64,000 bases of DNA, from NCBI GenBank assembly GCA_046330455.1, contig JAXLSU010000010.1, forward strand, positions 85,748 through 149,747. Reading direction: 5' to 3'. The position numbers were made by a program, and so were the translations under genes. How positions within the stretch are numbered: position 1 is the stretch's first letter; every line of letters starts with the position of its first letter. Of this stretch, positions 15,788-23,291 are shown piece after piece. Source of the stretch: CAVQXR01 sp046330455 (GTDB lineage: Bacteria > Actinomycetota > Thermoleophilia > Gaiellales > Gaiellaceae). Under the pieces are notes generated by a model that worked only from the letters and a program-made list of their open reading frames with translations, ran no database searches and was not told the origin of the DNA.

Positions 15788-17152
15788 TCAGCGCGCCGGG
15801 GAGCGCGACCGGTTCGCCGTGCCCGGGGAGGCGGTGATGGCCTCGAGGACGTACGCAACCGGGCTCGGCAGGCGTGCAAGCTCCTCGAACCGGTCCGTCG
15901 GCGTCGGGGCGGCGACGAGGAACGGCGCCACGAGCCCGATCAGCCTGCCGTGGAGAAGTACCGCATCCATGGCGAAGAGCAGCTCGCCCTCGCCGCGCTC
16001 GCGAAGCGAGACGTCGAAGACGCGCACGCGATCGAGCCCGCCGCCGCCGGGAACGACGACGAGACGATCGTGTCGCAGCCAGAGCGGCTTCGCGACCACG
16101 TAGGGCCCGCCGAGCGGCGCAGTCCTGACCGTCCCGGTCTTCGTGTCGACGAGGACGACCCGCGAGGGCCGCGGGTCGGTGTAGTCGCTCCAGTCGACGG
16201 CGACCCCCGCGAGGTAGCGCCCGCCGGGGCTCGGCGTCAGCGGGCCGGTGAAGCGCGGTAGCCGCGCGAGCGCACGCCCGGCGCCGCTTCCGAGCGAGAC
16301 CGCCACAGCGGTGCGACCGCCCTTACCGCCGCAGAGGTAGGCGCGCCGGGGACCGATCGTCCCCGCCGTCGCCTGCCCGCGCCAGAGAAGCCGGGAGCTC
16401 GACGGGCCGACGACGAGCAGGCGGTCTGGGGACACGTCTGAGCTCACCATCACCGCCGCCCTGAGGCCGTCACGCGAGAGGCACCGGACCGAGGCCGGAT
16501 ACCCGTTGCGCCAGTCGACAGGCGCGAGCGTCGCCACGACGTCCATCGTCGCCAGGTCTCGCACGTCGAGCCGGTACCCGACGGATTCCTCACCCGGAAC
16601 GGCGACGAGCTCGACGACCCTGCCCCCGGCAGGGCACACCGAGAGCTCGACCGTCTCACCCTCTCCCTCGCCGTAGGCGACGACGCGACCCAGCTCGTCG
16701 AGCGCCACCGTGCGCACGTCGCCGAAGCTGCCCCCGACGAGCAGCGCTGCCGGGCCCTCGGACGTCGGCGCAGGGAGCGGCTGCGCGGCAGCGACCAGCT
16801 CGTCCGGATCGACCTGGGAGCAGAGGTTCGACCGCCACTCGGCGCCGTCCGCGGTCAGGAGCAGGCCGACGCGCCCGCCCACCGGGATCTCGAGGCCGCA
16901 GGTGGCGCCGTCCCGGTGCGAGCGCACGACGACCGTCTCGCCGAGCGCGCCCTTCACCGCCGTCTCGACCTCGAAGGTGTGAATGGCCTCCTCGCCGTCG
17001 ACCACCCGCTCGGTCAGGACGCCGACGAAGGCGCCGTCCGAGCGTGCGAGGGCATCACGAACGTCGACGGGGGCGCACGAGCACGCGAGGGCCTGACCGA
17101 CGAGAACGAGGCTCGCGGCGAGCGCGGCGACGAGAACGGCGAGGCGTGTCAT
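15788..17152 (-). CDS. Secreted TIMP/netrin-like domain protein with propeller-like C-terminus
   Basis: From ATG at 17152 the protein is 454 residues; the longer frame upstream is shadow sequence. A signal peptide (LAVLVAALAASLVLVGQALA) is followed directly by CSCAPVDVRDALARSDGAFV, so cleavage after ALA would leave an N-terminal CSC, as in animal TIMPs and other NTR-fold proteins. The NTR part continues with FEVETAVKGALGETVVVRS and a further Cys in GATCGLEIPVGGR. The remaining roughly 300 residues look like beta-rich repeats (propeller-like). The NTR assignment is moderate and the biochemical role is unknown. It is separated from neighbours and not obviously in their pathway. Confidence 0.72.
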   Translation of the reverse strand: MTRLAVLVAALAASLVLVGQALACSCAPVDVRDALARSDGAFVGVLTERVVDGEEAIHTFEVETAVKGALGETVVVRSHRDGATCGLEIPVGGRVGLLLTADGAEWRSNLCSQVDPDELVAAAQPLPAPTSEGPAALLVGGSFGDVRTVALDELGRVVAYGEGEGETVELSVCPAGGRVVELVAVPGEESVGYRLDVRDLATMDVVATLAPVDWRNGYPASVRCLSRDGLRAAVMVSSDVSPDRLLVVGPSSSRLLWRGQATAGTIGPRRAYLCGGKGGRTAVAVSLGSGAGRALARLPRFTGPLTPSPGGRYLAGVAVDWSDYTDPRPSRVVLVDTKTGTVRTAPLGGPYVVAKPLWLRHDRLVVVPGGGGLDRVRVFDVSLRERGEGELLFAMDAVLLHGRLIGLVAPFLVAAPTPTDRFEELARLPSPVAYVLEAITASPGTANRSRSPAR

Positions 17153-17198
17153 GGGAGTTCGACCGCGGCCGCGCCTGCGAAGTTCCCGCGGTGAGCCT

Positions 17199-18350
17199 TT
17201 AGACCTCGAGCAGGATCGCGTCGCCCTGCCCCCCGCCCGAGCAGATCGCGGCGAGCCCGAGCCCGCCGCCGCGCCGCCGCAGCTCGTGGACGAGGGTCGT
17301 GACGAGGCGCGCGCCAGACGCTCCGATCGGGTGCCCGAGCGCCACTGCCCCACCGTGGACGTTGACGCGCTCCGGGTCGACGCCGAGCATCCGGCTCGAG
17401 TGGATCACGACCGAGCAGAACGCCTCGTTGATCTCGACCCGCTCGAGCTCCTCCGCCCGCCTTCCGGCCCGCCGCAGGGCATCCAGGCCCGCCAGGCCGG
17501 GTGTCCGCGCGAGGTATGCGAAGTCGTCGGCCGCGTACCCGGCAGCGAGGATCCGCGCCAGCGGCTCGAGCCCCCGGCGCCGCGCATAGGCCTCCGACGC
17601 GACCACGACCGCGGCCGCCCCGTCGTTCAGACCCGGCGCGTTGCCCACCGTCGTCGGCCCCTCGGGATCCATGACGGGAGGCAGCCGCGAGAGCTTCTCG
17701 AGCGACGTGTCGCGCCTGGGGGCCTCGTCGTGGTCGAGGCCCTCGACGGGCTCGATCTCCTCGGCGAGGATCCCCGCGTCCATCGCGGCGATCGCCCGCT
17801 TGTGCGATCTGAGCGCCCACTCGTCCTGCTCCTCGCGGGTGATCCCGAGCTCCCTCGCGACCCTCGAGGCCTGTTGGATCATGTGGCAGCCGTCGAACGT
17901 CGACGTGAGGCCGTCGTGCACCGCCGCGTCGACGACCTCGCCGTTGCCGAGCCGATAGCCGAACCTCGCCTTTGGCAGCAGGTACGGCGCGCCCGACATC
18001 GACTCCATGCCGCCGGCGACGACGACCTCGTGGTCTCCCGCGCGAATCAGCTGGTCGGCCGAGCTCACGGCGCGCAGGCCGGACGCGCAGACCTTGTTGA
18101 TCGTCTCCGACGAGACCGTCCTCGCCAGGCCCGCGTGCACCTGCGCCTGGCGGGAGGGGATCTGGCCGGCGCCCGCCTGGAGCACCTGCCCCATGATCAC
18201 GTAGTCGACGTCGTCGTCCGGAACGGGCGACCGTTCGAGGGCCGCACGAATCGCCCTGCCGCCGAGCTCGACTGCCGGAAATCGCGCCAGCCCTCCCGCG
18301 AACTTCCCGAACGGCGTCCGGGCGGCTCCGAGGATGACGCTGTGGGCCAC
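17199..18350 (-). CDS. Acetyl-CoA acetyltransferase (thiolase)
   Basis: This 383-residue thiolase has all active-site blocks: nucleophile Cys88 in INKVCASGLRA, VVAGGMESMSGAPYL, the NEAFC loop, His in GGAVALGHPIGASGAR and the second Cys in AICSGGGQGDA. It cleaves or condenses acyl-CoA in beta-oxidation or acetoacetyl-CoA formation. The frame is open well upstream, but the family starts at HSVILGAARTPFGKF, matching GTG at 18350; TAGGAT ends 7 nt before it, implying a leaderless mRNA. Together with the hydroxyacyl-CoA dehydrogenase 1.4 kb away it suggests short-chain acyl-CoA metabolism. Confidence 0.94.
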   Translation of the reverse strand: MAHSVILGAARTPFGKFAGGLARFPAVELGGRAIRAALERSPVPDDDVDYVIMGQVLQAGAGQIPSRQAQVHAGLARTVSSETINKVCASGLRAVSSADQLIRAGDHEVVVAGGMESMSGAPYLLPKARFGYRLGNGEVVDAAVHDGLTSTFDGCHMIQQASRVARELGITREEQDEWALRSHKRAIAAMDAGILAEEIEPVEGLDHDEAPRRDTSLEKLSRLPPVMDPEGPTTVGNAPGLNDGAAAVVVASEAYARRRGLEPLARILAAGYAADDFAYLARTPGLAGLDALRRAGRRAEELERVEINEAFCSVVIHSSRMLGVDPERVNVHGGAVALGHPIGASGARLVTTLVHELRRRGGGLGLAAICSGGGQGDAILLEV

Positions 18351-18471
18351 GGAGAAGATCCTAGTCGGGCCGCTCGGCGGCCGGGCACCGCCGCAAGACC
18401 CCCAAACGGGGGATCGGGTCCTCCCCGTTCCGGGGGCCGACAGCGAGCGATCCGTAGCGCATGTTCTTCCT

Positions 18472-19032
18472 ATGCCCGCCGCTCTTGCTCGAGGTATGCC
18501 CCGAACCGGCCGTCGCCCGAGCCACCTCGCCGTCGTGACGGCGCTCCTCGTGCTCGCCCTCGCGACGGCCGCCCCCGTCGGTGCGACCGCGCCGGCAACC
18601 ACATCCCGCGCGGCCGGCTCCGCCGCGGTCGCCGCGGACGTCGTCTCGGAGATCAACGCCACCCGGCGGGCACGCGGCCTTCGGCCTCTCCGGCTCGCCA
18701 CGGGCCTCGTCCGGGCCGCACGGGCCCACGCGCAGGCCATGGCGGCCGGCGGCTTCTTCAGCCACAGCTCGCGCGACGGGACCTCACCCGCGACCCGGAT
18801 CCGGCGCTTCTACGACGGCTCCGTCGTCGGCGAGACTCTCCTCTGGCGCTCACCCACCGTCTCGGCCGAGCAGGCACTCGAGATGTGGCTCGACAGCTCC
18901 TCCCACCGGAAGATCCTGATGAGCCGCTCGTTCCGGGACGTCGGCATCGGGATCGTCCATGCCGACTCCGCTCCCGGCGCCTACGGGGGCCGGCAGGTCA
19001 CGATCGTGGTCGCCGACTTCGGATCGCGGTGA
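18472..19032 (+). CDS. Secreted CAP-domain protein (copy 3)
   Basis: This 186-residue protein has a signal peptide (HLAVVTALLVLALATAAPVGATA) and a CAP domain with INATRRARGLRPL, RAHAQAMAAGGFFSHSSRDG, VGETLLWRSPTVSAEQAL and MWLDSSSHRKIL. ATG at 18496 is an alternative start that shortens the N-terminus by eight residues. GEN is replaced by GET. It is clearly related to the copy at 13757, so the CAP genes here arose by duplication and are now split by a minus-strand block. It ends 8 nt before the trp promoter -35. Confidence 0.87.
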   Translation: MPAALARGMPRTGRRPSHLAVVTALLVLALATAAPVGATAPATTSRAAGSAAVAADVVSEINATRRARGLRPLRLATGLVRAARAHAQAMAAGGFFSHSSRDGTSPATRIRRFYDGSVVGETLLWRSPTVSAEQALEMWLDSSSHRKILMSRSFRDVGIGIVHADSAPGAYGGRQVTIVVADFGSR

Positions 19033-19040
19033 GCCCGGAG

Positions 19041-19070
19041 TTGACGACCGCCCCGGGCGTCGCCTACCCT
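19041..19070 (+). promoter_or_regulatory. trp operon promoter
   Basis: TTGACG at 19041-19046 and TACCCT at 19065-19070 are spaced by 18 nt. The predicted transcript start, 6-9 nt after the -10, falls at or just before the ATG of the leader peptide at 19080, so the leader is essentially leaderless. Confidence 0.65.
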
Positions 19071-19079
19071 GTGCTCACG

Positions 19080-19145
19080 ATGCAGACGACCTCCGTCCTT
19101 CTCTGGTGGGGCTGGCGCCGCGAGCGGGACGGGAGCGTCGGCTGA
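19080..19145 (+). CDS. trpL: trp operon leader peptide
   Basis: This 21-codon reading frame encodes a peptide containing LLWWGW, three Trp codons within four, at codons 9, 10 and 12, and ends at TGA 19143-19145. It lies between a good promoter and a terminator hairpin ahead of trpE. Charged tRNA-Trp shortage would stall ribosomes on the Trp codons and change folding of the downstream RNA. No Shine-Dalgarno is present because the transcript starts near the ATG, as is common for actinobacterial leader peptides. GTG at 19071 is in frame but falls upstream of the likely transcript start. Confidence 0.85.
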   Translation: MQTTSVLLWWGWRRERDGSVG

Positions 19146-19172
19146 GCGACGCACGGAATCCCGACTCGCTCG
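19121..19172 (+). promoter_or_regulatory. trp leader RNA stem (probable attenuator partner structure)
   Basis: CGAGCGGGACGGGA (19121-19134) pairs with TCCCGACTCGCTCG (19159-19172) at 13 of 14 positions (one G-T), and inside it GCGTCG (19135-19140) pairs with CGACGC (19147-19152). The 5' arm begins six nt after the last Trp codon, so a stalled ribosome would disrupt it. An alternative pairing, CACGGA (19152-19157) with TCCGTG (19179-19184), would invade the terminator's 5' arm. Both are read by eye, without energies. Confidence 0.5.
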
Positions 19173-19174
19173 TA

Positions 19175-19198
19175 GACCTCCGTGACGGAGGTCTTTTT
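19175..19198 (+). terminator. trp attenuator (intrinsic terminator)
   Basis: GACCTCCG (19175-19182) and CGGAGGTC (19186-19193) form a perfect 8-bp stem with a TGA loop, followed by TTTTT (19194-19198). It is one of very few T-tracts in this GC-rich window. It lies 33 nt upstream of trpE and after trpL, the standard place for an attenuator. Confidence 0.85.
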
Positions 19199-19230
19199 CG
19201 TTCGAGGGCTACGACCGTGAGGACGGCTCG

Positions 19231-20478
19231 ATGGTGAGGACGACGACGACCGCGATCTCCACAGACCTGATCACCCCGCTCGGGGCCTACCTGCGGCTGC
19301 GCAACGGCGAGCCGAGCTTCCTGCTCGAGTCCGTCGAGCAGGGTCGGCTCGGCCGCTACAGCTTCCTGGGCACGGGCGCCCGTCTCGTCGACGTCGACGA
19401 GGCGGAGGCTGCGGTGGGCGCCGGTGCGCCCGTCGTCGGGTACGTGGCCTACGACCACGTCGCGCGTCTCGAGGACACCGTCCCGCTTCCGGACGCAGGC
19501 CCGGGGACTCCCGAGAGCCTGTTCATCGTCGCCCACACGCTCGTGCGCTTCGACCACCTGGCCGGAGTCGCCGAGGTGATCGCAGGCGATCGTGAGGAGA
19601 TCGCCGCACGCCTCGCGGGCCCCCTCACCGAGCCACGCAGCGGCAGCGGCCACCCCGCCGGTCAGACACGGAGGTTCAACTCACGGGAGGAGTACGAGGC
19701 CGGCGTACGGCGAGTCAAGGAGCACATCCGGGCCGGAGACGCGTTCCAGGTCGTGCTCTCCCAGCGGGCCGAGCGACCGACCTCGGCGACGCCGGTCGCC
19801 ATCTACCGGGCCCTGCGGCGGATCAACCCCTCCCCGTACCTCTTCCTGCTCGAGCTCGGCGAGCTGACCCTCGTCGGCTCCTCGCCCGAGACGATGGTCA
19901 AGCTCGAGGGGTCGCGGGCAAGCCTGAACCCGATCGCGGGAACGACCCGTCCGGGCGAGGGCGACGCCGAGCGCCTGCTCGCCTCCGAGAAGGACCGGGC
20001 CGAGCACGTGATGCTCGTCGACCTCGGCCGCAACGATCTCTCGCGGGTCTGCGAAGCGGGAACCGTGAACGTCGAGCAGTTCCTGAAGGCCGAGCGCTAC
20101 TCCCACGTCACTCACCTCGTCTCGGAGGTAGCGGGCGAGGTGAGGCCGGGCGTCGGCCCGTTCGACCTCCTGCGCGCCACGTTCCCGGCCGGCACCGTCT
20201 CGGGCGCCCCCAAGGTGCGGGCGATGCAGATCATCTCGGAGCTCGAGGGCTACCGTCGCGGCCCCTACGCCGGCGCGGTCGGCTACGCGCTTCCCGGCAC
20301 CTCCACCTTCGACACCTGCATCGCGATCCGTACCATCGTGGTCAGGGGCGGCGTCGCCTACCTCCAGGCGGGGGCCGGCATCGTCGCCGACTCCGACCCG
20401 ACCGCAGAGAATCAGGAGTGTCTGAACAAGCTCGCGGCCCTATCGGCCGCGATCGATACGGCGGAGGCGGCCGGATGA
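19231..20478 (+). CDS. trpE: Anthranilate synthase component I
   Basis: This 415-residue enzyme makes anthranilate from chorismate with TrpG supplying ammonia. LLESVEQGRLGRYSFLG at 31-47 matches the tryptophan feedback site (LLES box). The C-terminal chorismate-binding core carries FQVVLSQRAER, PSPYLFLLELG, NPIAGTTRPG, KDRAEHVMLVDLGRNDL, FPAGTVSGAPKVRAM and AGAGIVADSDP. It is shorter than the usual 490-520 residues because the N-terminal half is reduced, but all catalytic blocks remain. The stop overlaps trpG as ATGA. Confidence 0.95.
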   Translation: MVRTTTTAISTDLITPLGAYLRLRNGEPSFLLESVEQGRLGRYSFLGTGARLVDVDEAEAAVGAGAPVVGYVAYDHVARLEDTVPLPDAGPGTPESLFIVAHTLVRFDHLAGVAEVIAGDREEIAARLAGPLTEPRSGSGHPAGQTRRFNSREEYEAGVRRVKEHIRAGDAFQVVLSQRAERPTSATPVAIYRALRRINPSPYLFLLELGELTLVGSSPETMVKLEGSRASLNPIAGTTRPGEGDAERLLASEKDRAEHVMLVDLGRNDLSRVCEAGTVNVEQFLKAERYSHVTHLVSEVAGEVRPGVGPFDLLRATFPAGTVSGAPKVRAMQIISELEGYRRGPYAGAVGYALPGTSTFDTCIAIRTIVVRGGVAYLQAGAGIVADSDPTAENQECLNKLAALSAAIDTAEAAG

Positions 20479-21089
20479 GCGCGCGCATCCTGCTGATCGA
20501 CAACTACGACAGCTTCACGTACAACCTCGCCCACCTGCTCGAGGAGCTCGGCGCCGAGGTCGTCGTCGTCCGCAACGACCGGCTCGACCTCCGCGAGGCG
20601 GAGGCGATCGAGCCGACCCACCTCGTCATCTCCCCCGGGCCGGGGCGCCCGGCCGACGCAGGGATCTCGATCGAGCTGATCCGGGCGCTCGGCCCGCGAA
20701 TCCCGACGCTCGGGGTCTGCCTCGGTCACCAGGCGATCGTGGAGGCGTTCGGCGGCGAGGTCGGGCAGGCACAACGCCTCGTCCACGGCAAGGCCAGCCT
20801 GATCGAGCACGACGGGCGCGGGCTCTTCGCCGGTCTCGAGAGTCCGCTCGAGGCCGGGCGTTACCACTCGCTCGCGGCCTCGTCCGTCCCCGACGTCCTC
20901 GAGGTCTGCGCACGTACCGCCGACGACGGAGAGGTCATGGCCGTGCGGCACCGCCGGTATCCGATCGACGGCATCCAGTTCCATCCCGAGTCGGTTCTCA
21001 CGCCGCTCGGGCCCCGGCTCGGACAGCGGTTCCTGGCGCCAAGAGAGCCGCACGGGGCCTCGACTCCCGCGGCCGGGAGGGCCCGGTGA
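20475..21089 (+). CDS. trpG: Anthranilate synthase component II (glutamine amidotransferase)
   Basis: This 204-residue class I amidotransferase delivers ammonia to TrpE. ILLIDNYDSFTYNLAH opens the protein, ISPGPGRP marks the oxyanion loop, Cys82 in LGVCLGHQAI is the nucleophile, and His/Glu of the triad are in IQFHPES. An in-frame ATG 57 nt upstream lies inside trpE; the ATG at 20475 forms an ATGA overlap with trpE and matches the family start. GTGA couples it to trpD downstream. Confidence 0.95.
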   Translation: MSARILLIDNYDSFTYNLAHLLEELGAEVVVVRNDRLDLREAEAIEPTHLVISPGPGRPADAGISIELIRALGPRIPTLGVCLGHQAIVEAFGGEVGQAQRLVHGKASLIEHDGRGLFAGLESPLEAGRYHSLAASSVPDVLEVCARTADDGEVMAVRHRRYPIDGIQFHPESVLTPLGPRLGQRFLAPREPHGASTPAAGRAR

Positions 21090-22111
21090 TCCAGGCCGCG
21101 CTCGCGCAGCTGCTCGAGGGGCGCGACCTCGCCCGGGCCGAGGCGCGCGACGTGATGGACGAGATCATGCGCGGCGAGGCGACGGACGCGCAGATCGGTG
21201 CGCTGCTCGTCGCGCTACGGATCAAGGGCGAGACGCCGGACGAGATCGCGGGCTGCGCCGAAGGGATGCGCGCCCACGTGCTCGCCGTCCACCCGGCGCG
21301 GACGGACCTCGTCGACACGGCCGGGACGGGAGGCGACGGTGCCCGGACGTTCAACATCTCGACCGCGGCGGCTCTCGTGGCCGCGGCGGCGGGCGCCGGC
21401 GTCGCGAAGCACGGAAACCGTGCCGTCTCCTCCGCCTGCGGCTCGGCCGACGTGCTCGAGGCGCTCGGCTTCGACCTCGACCTCCCGCCCGGGCAGATCG
21501 AGCGGTCGATCGACCAGCTCGGCTTCGGCTTCCTGTTCGCCCAGCGTCACCATCCGGCGATGCGCCACGCTGCACCCGTGCGGCGGGAGCTGGCCACGCG
21601 CACCGTCTTCAACGTCCTCGGCCCGTTGACGAATCCGGCCGGTGCCCGCGCGCAGGTCGTCGGCGTCTACGCGGCCGGCCTCGTCGACACGCTCGGCGAG
21701 GTGCTCGTCCAGCTCGGCGCCACGCGCGCCTTCGTCGTCCACGGCGCCGACGGCATCGACGAGCTCTCCCCGACCGGCCCGAACCTCGTCGCCGAGGTCG
21801 CCGGCGGGCAGGTTCGCCGCCGCGTGATCGATCCGCTCGAGCTCGGGATCTCGCGCTGTTCCCCATCCGAGCTCGCCGGCGACGCGCCTGGGGACAACGC
21901 GGCGCAGATCCGGCGGATCCTCGCCGGGGAGCAGGGGCCCAAGCACGACGCCGTGATCCTGAACGCCGCCGGCGCCATCGCAGCGGCCGGTCATGCGACG
22001 GATCTCGCCGAGGGGATCGAGGTTGCGAGGGAGACGATCGGCTCGGGCGCCGCCGGGAATCGGCTCGAGGAGCTCATCGCGTTCAGCCGCTCGCCGGCGG
22101 AGGCCGTCTGA
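21086..22111 (+). CDS. trpD: Anthranilate phosphoribosyltransferase
   Basis: This 341-residue enzyme joins anthranilate to PRPP. The PRPP-binding glycine loop is visible in LVDTAGTGGDGARTFNIST, the KHGNR motif in AGVAKHGNRAVSS, and the acidic metal site in HGADGIDELSPTGP. Length matches the family. The GTG start overlaps the trpG stop (GTGA) and its own stop overlaps trpCF as TGATG, so the operon is translationally coupled here. Confidence 0.95.
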   Translation: MIQAALAQLLEGRDLARAEARDVMDEIMRGEATDAQIGALLVALRIKGETPDEIAGCAEGMRAHVLAVHPARTDLVDTAGTGGDGARTFNISTAAALVAAAAGAGVAKHGNRAVSSACGSADVLEALGFDLDLPPGQIERSIDQLGFGFLFAQRHHPAMRHAAPVRRELATRTVFNVLGPLTNPAGARAQVVGVYAAGLVDTLGEVLVQLGATRAFVVHGADGIDELSPTGPNLVAEVAGGQVRRRVIDPLELGISRCSPSELAGDAPGDNAAQIRRILAGEQGPKHDAVILNAAGAIAAAGHATDLAEGIEVARETIGSGAAGNRLEELIAFSRSPAEAV

Positions 22112-23283
22112 TGGGACGCTTCCGCGACGCGCTTGCGGGGCCGGGCCTCGCCGGGATCGCCGAGGTCAAGCGCCGGTCCCCCTCGCTGGGAGACCTTCGG
22201 CTCGATGCCGATCCGGCCCGGATCGCCGCGGCCTACGCGGCGGCCGGGGCTGCAGCCGTCTCGATCCTCGTCGACGCCGAGCGCTTCGGCGGCAGCTGGG
22301 ACGACCTGCGGGCCGCTCGGGCCGCCACCGACGTGCCGCTGCTCGCGAAGGGCTTCTTCTCGAGCGAGGACGACGTTCGCACCGCCGCGGAGGCCGGGGC
22401 CGCGGCCCTTCTGCTGCTGCTCCGTGACCTCGACGACGCAGCCGTACGCCGGCTCACCGCGCTCGCCGCCGGCTACGGCCTCGACGCGTTCGTGGAGGCT
22501 CACGACGGGGAGCTCGACCGAGCGCTCGCGCTCGGAGCCGATCCGATCGGGATCAACGCCCGCGATCTCGCCACGTTCGAGATCGATCGGGCCCGCCAGC
22601 TCGGCCTCGTGGCCTCGGCTCGCCGGCGCGCACCCAACCGGGTGATCGTCGCCGAGAGCGGGATCTGGAGCCGTGCCCAGGGGGCGGCCGCCGAGCTCGC
22701 GGGCGCCGACGCCGTTCTCGTCGGCTCCTCGCTGATGAAGGCACCCGATCCAGCTGGCAAGCTCGCCGAGCTGCTCTCGCGGCCCCTCGTCAAGGTCTGC
22801 GGCCTCACCCGCGCCGAGGACGTCGCCTGTGCGGCTGCGGCCGGAGCCGATCTCGCCGGCTTCATCCTGTACCCGCACACGCCGCGCCATGTCCCCGCGG
22901 CCCTCCCGGTTCCCGACACGATGCTGTCGGTGGCCGTGCTCGTCGGCGAGCTCGACGGGCAGGGCGCCGATCTCGTGCAGGCCTACGCGCAGGAGAACGG
23001 CCACCGCGCCCGTGACGCAGTGCTCCTGCGCGACGGCGAGCCGGTCGCGAGCGTGCTCGACCTCCCTTGGCAGGGCGAGGACGACGCCCACTGGCGCCGT
23101 GCGGCTGCAGCGGAAGGCCGGATCGTGCTGGCCGGCGGGCTCGGGCCGGAGAACGTCGGGGCTGCGATCGAGGCCGTCTCCCCGTGGTGTGTCGATGCGG
23201 CCCGTAGCCTCGAGCTCGAGCCGGGGGTCAAGGATCACGATCGTGTCCGCGCCTTCGTCGCCGCGGCACGGCAGGGAAGGTGA
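22111..23283 (+). CDS. trpCF: Fused indole-3-glycerol-phosphate synthase / phosphoribosylanthranilate isomerase
   Basis: This 390-residue protein contains two (beta/alpha)8 barrels in series. Residues 1-225 are TrpC: EVKRRSPSLGDLR holds the catalytic lysine, LLAKGFF follows, and VIVAESGI ends the barrel. Residues 226-390 are TrpF: VKVCGLTRAEDV with catalytic Cys230, and a phosphate-binding end LELEPGVKDHDRVRAF. The usual order of reaction is TrpF then TrpC. In this frame TrpC comes first, as in the Escherichia coli fusion. The TrpF part is shortened relative to the roughly 200 residues of a free enzyme. Confidence 0.9.
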   Translation: MGRFRDALAGPGLAGIAEVKRRSPSLGDLRLDADPARIAAAYAAAGAAAVSILVDAERFGGSWDDLRAARAATDVPLLAKGFFSSEDDVRTAAEAGAAALLLLLRDLDDAAVRRLTALAAGYGLDAFVEAHDGELDRALALGADPIGINARDLATFEIDRARQLGLVASARRRAPNRVIVAESGIWSRAQGAAAELAGADAVLVGSSLMKAPDPAGKLAELLSRPLVKVCGLTRAEDVACAAAAGADLAGFILYPHTPRHVPAALPVPDTMLSVAVLVGELDGQGADLVQAYAQENGHRARDAVLLRDGEPVASVLDLPWQGEDDAHWRRAAAAEGRIVLAGGLGPENVGAAIEAVSPWCVDAARSLELEPGVKDHDRVRAFVAAARQGR

Positions 23284-23291
23284 GGTGAGGC

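Noticed and set aside
14879..16261. Plus-strand 460-codon frame
   Set aside because: Antisense to hydroxyacyl-CoA dehydrogenase and the TIMP-like gene; no recognisable domain.
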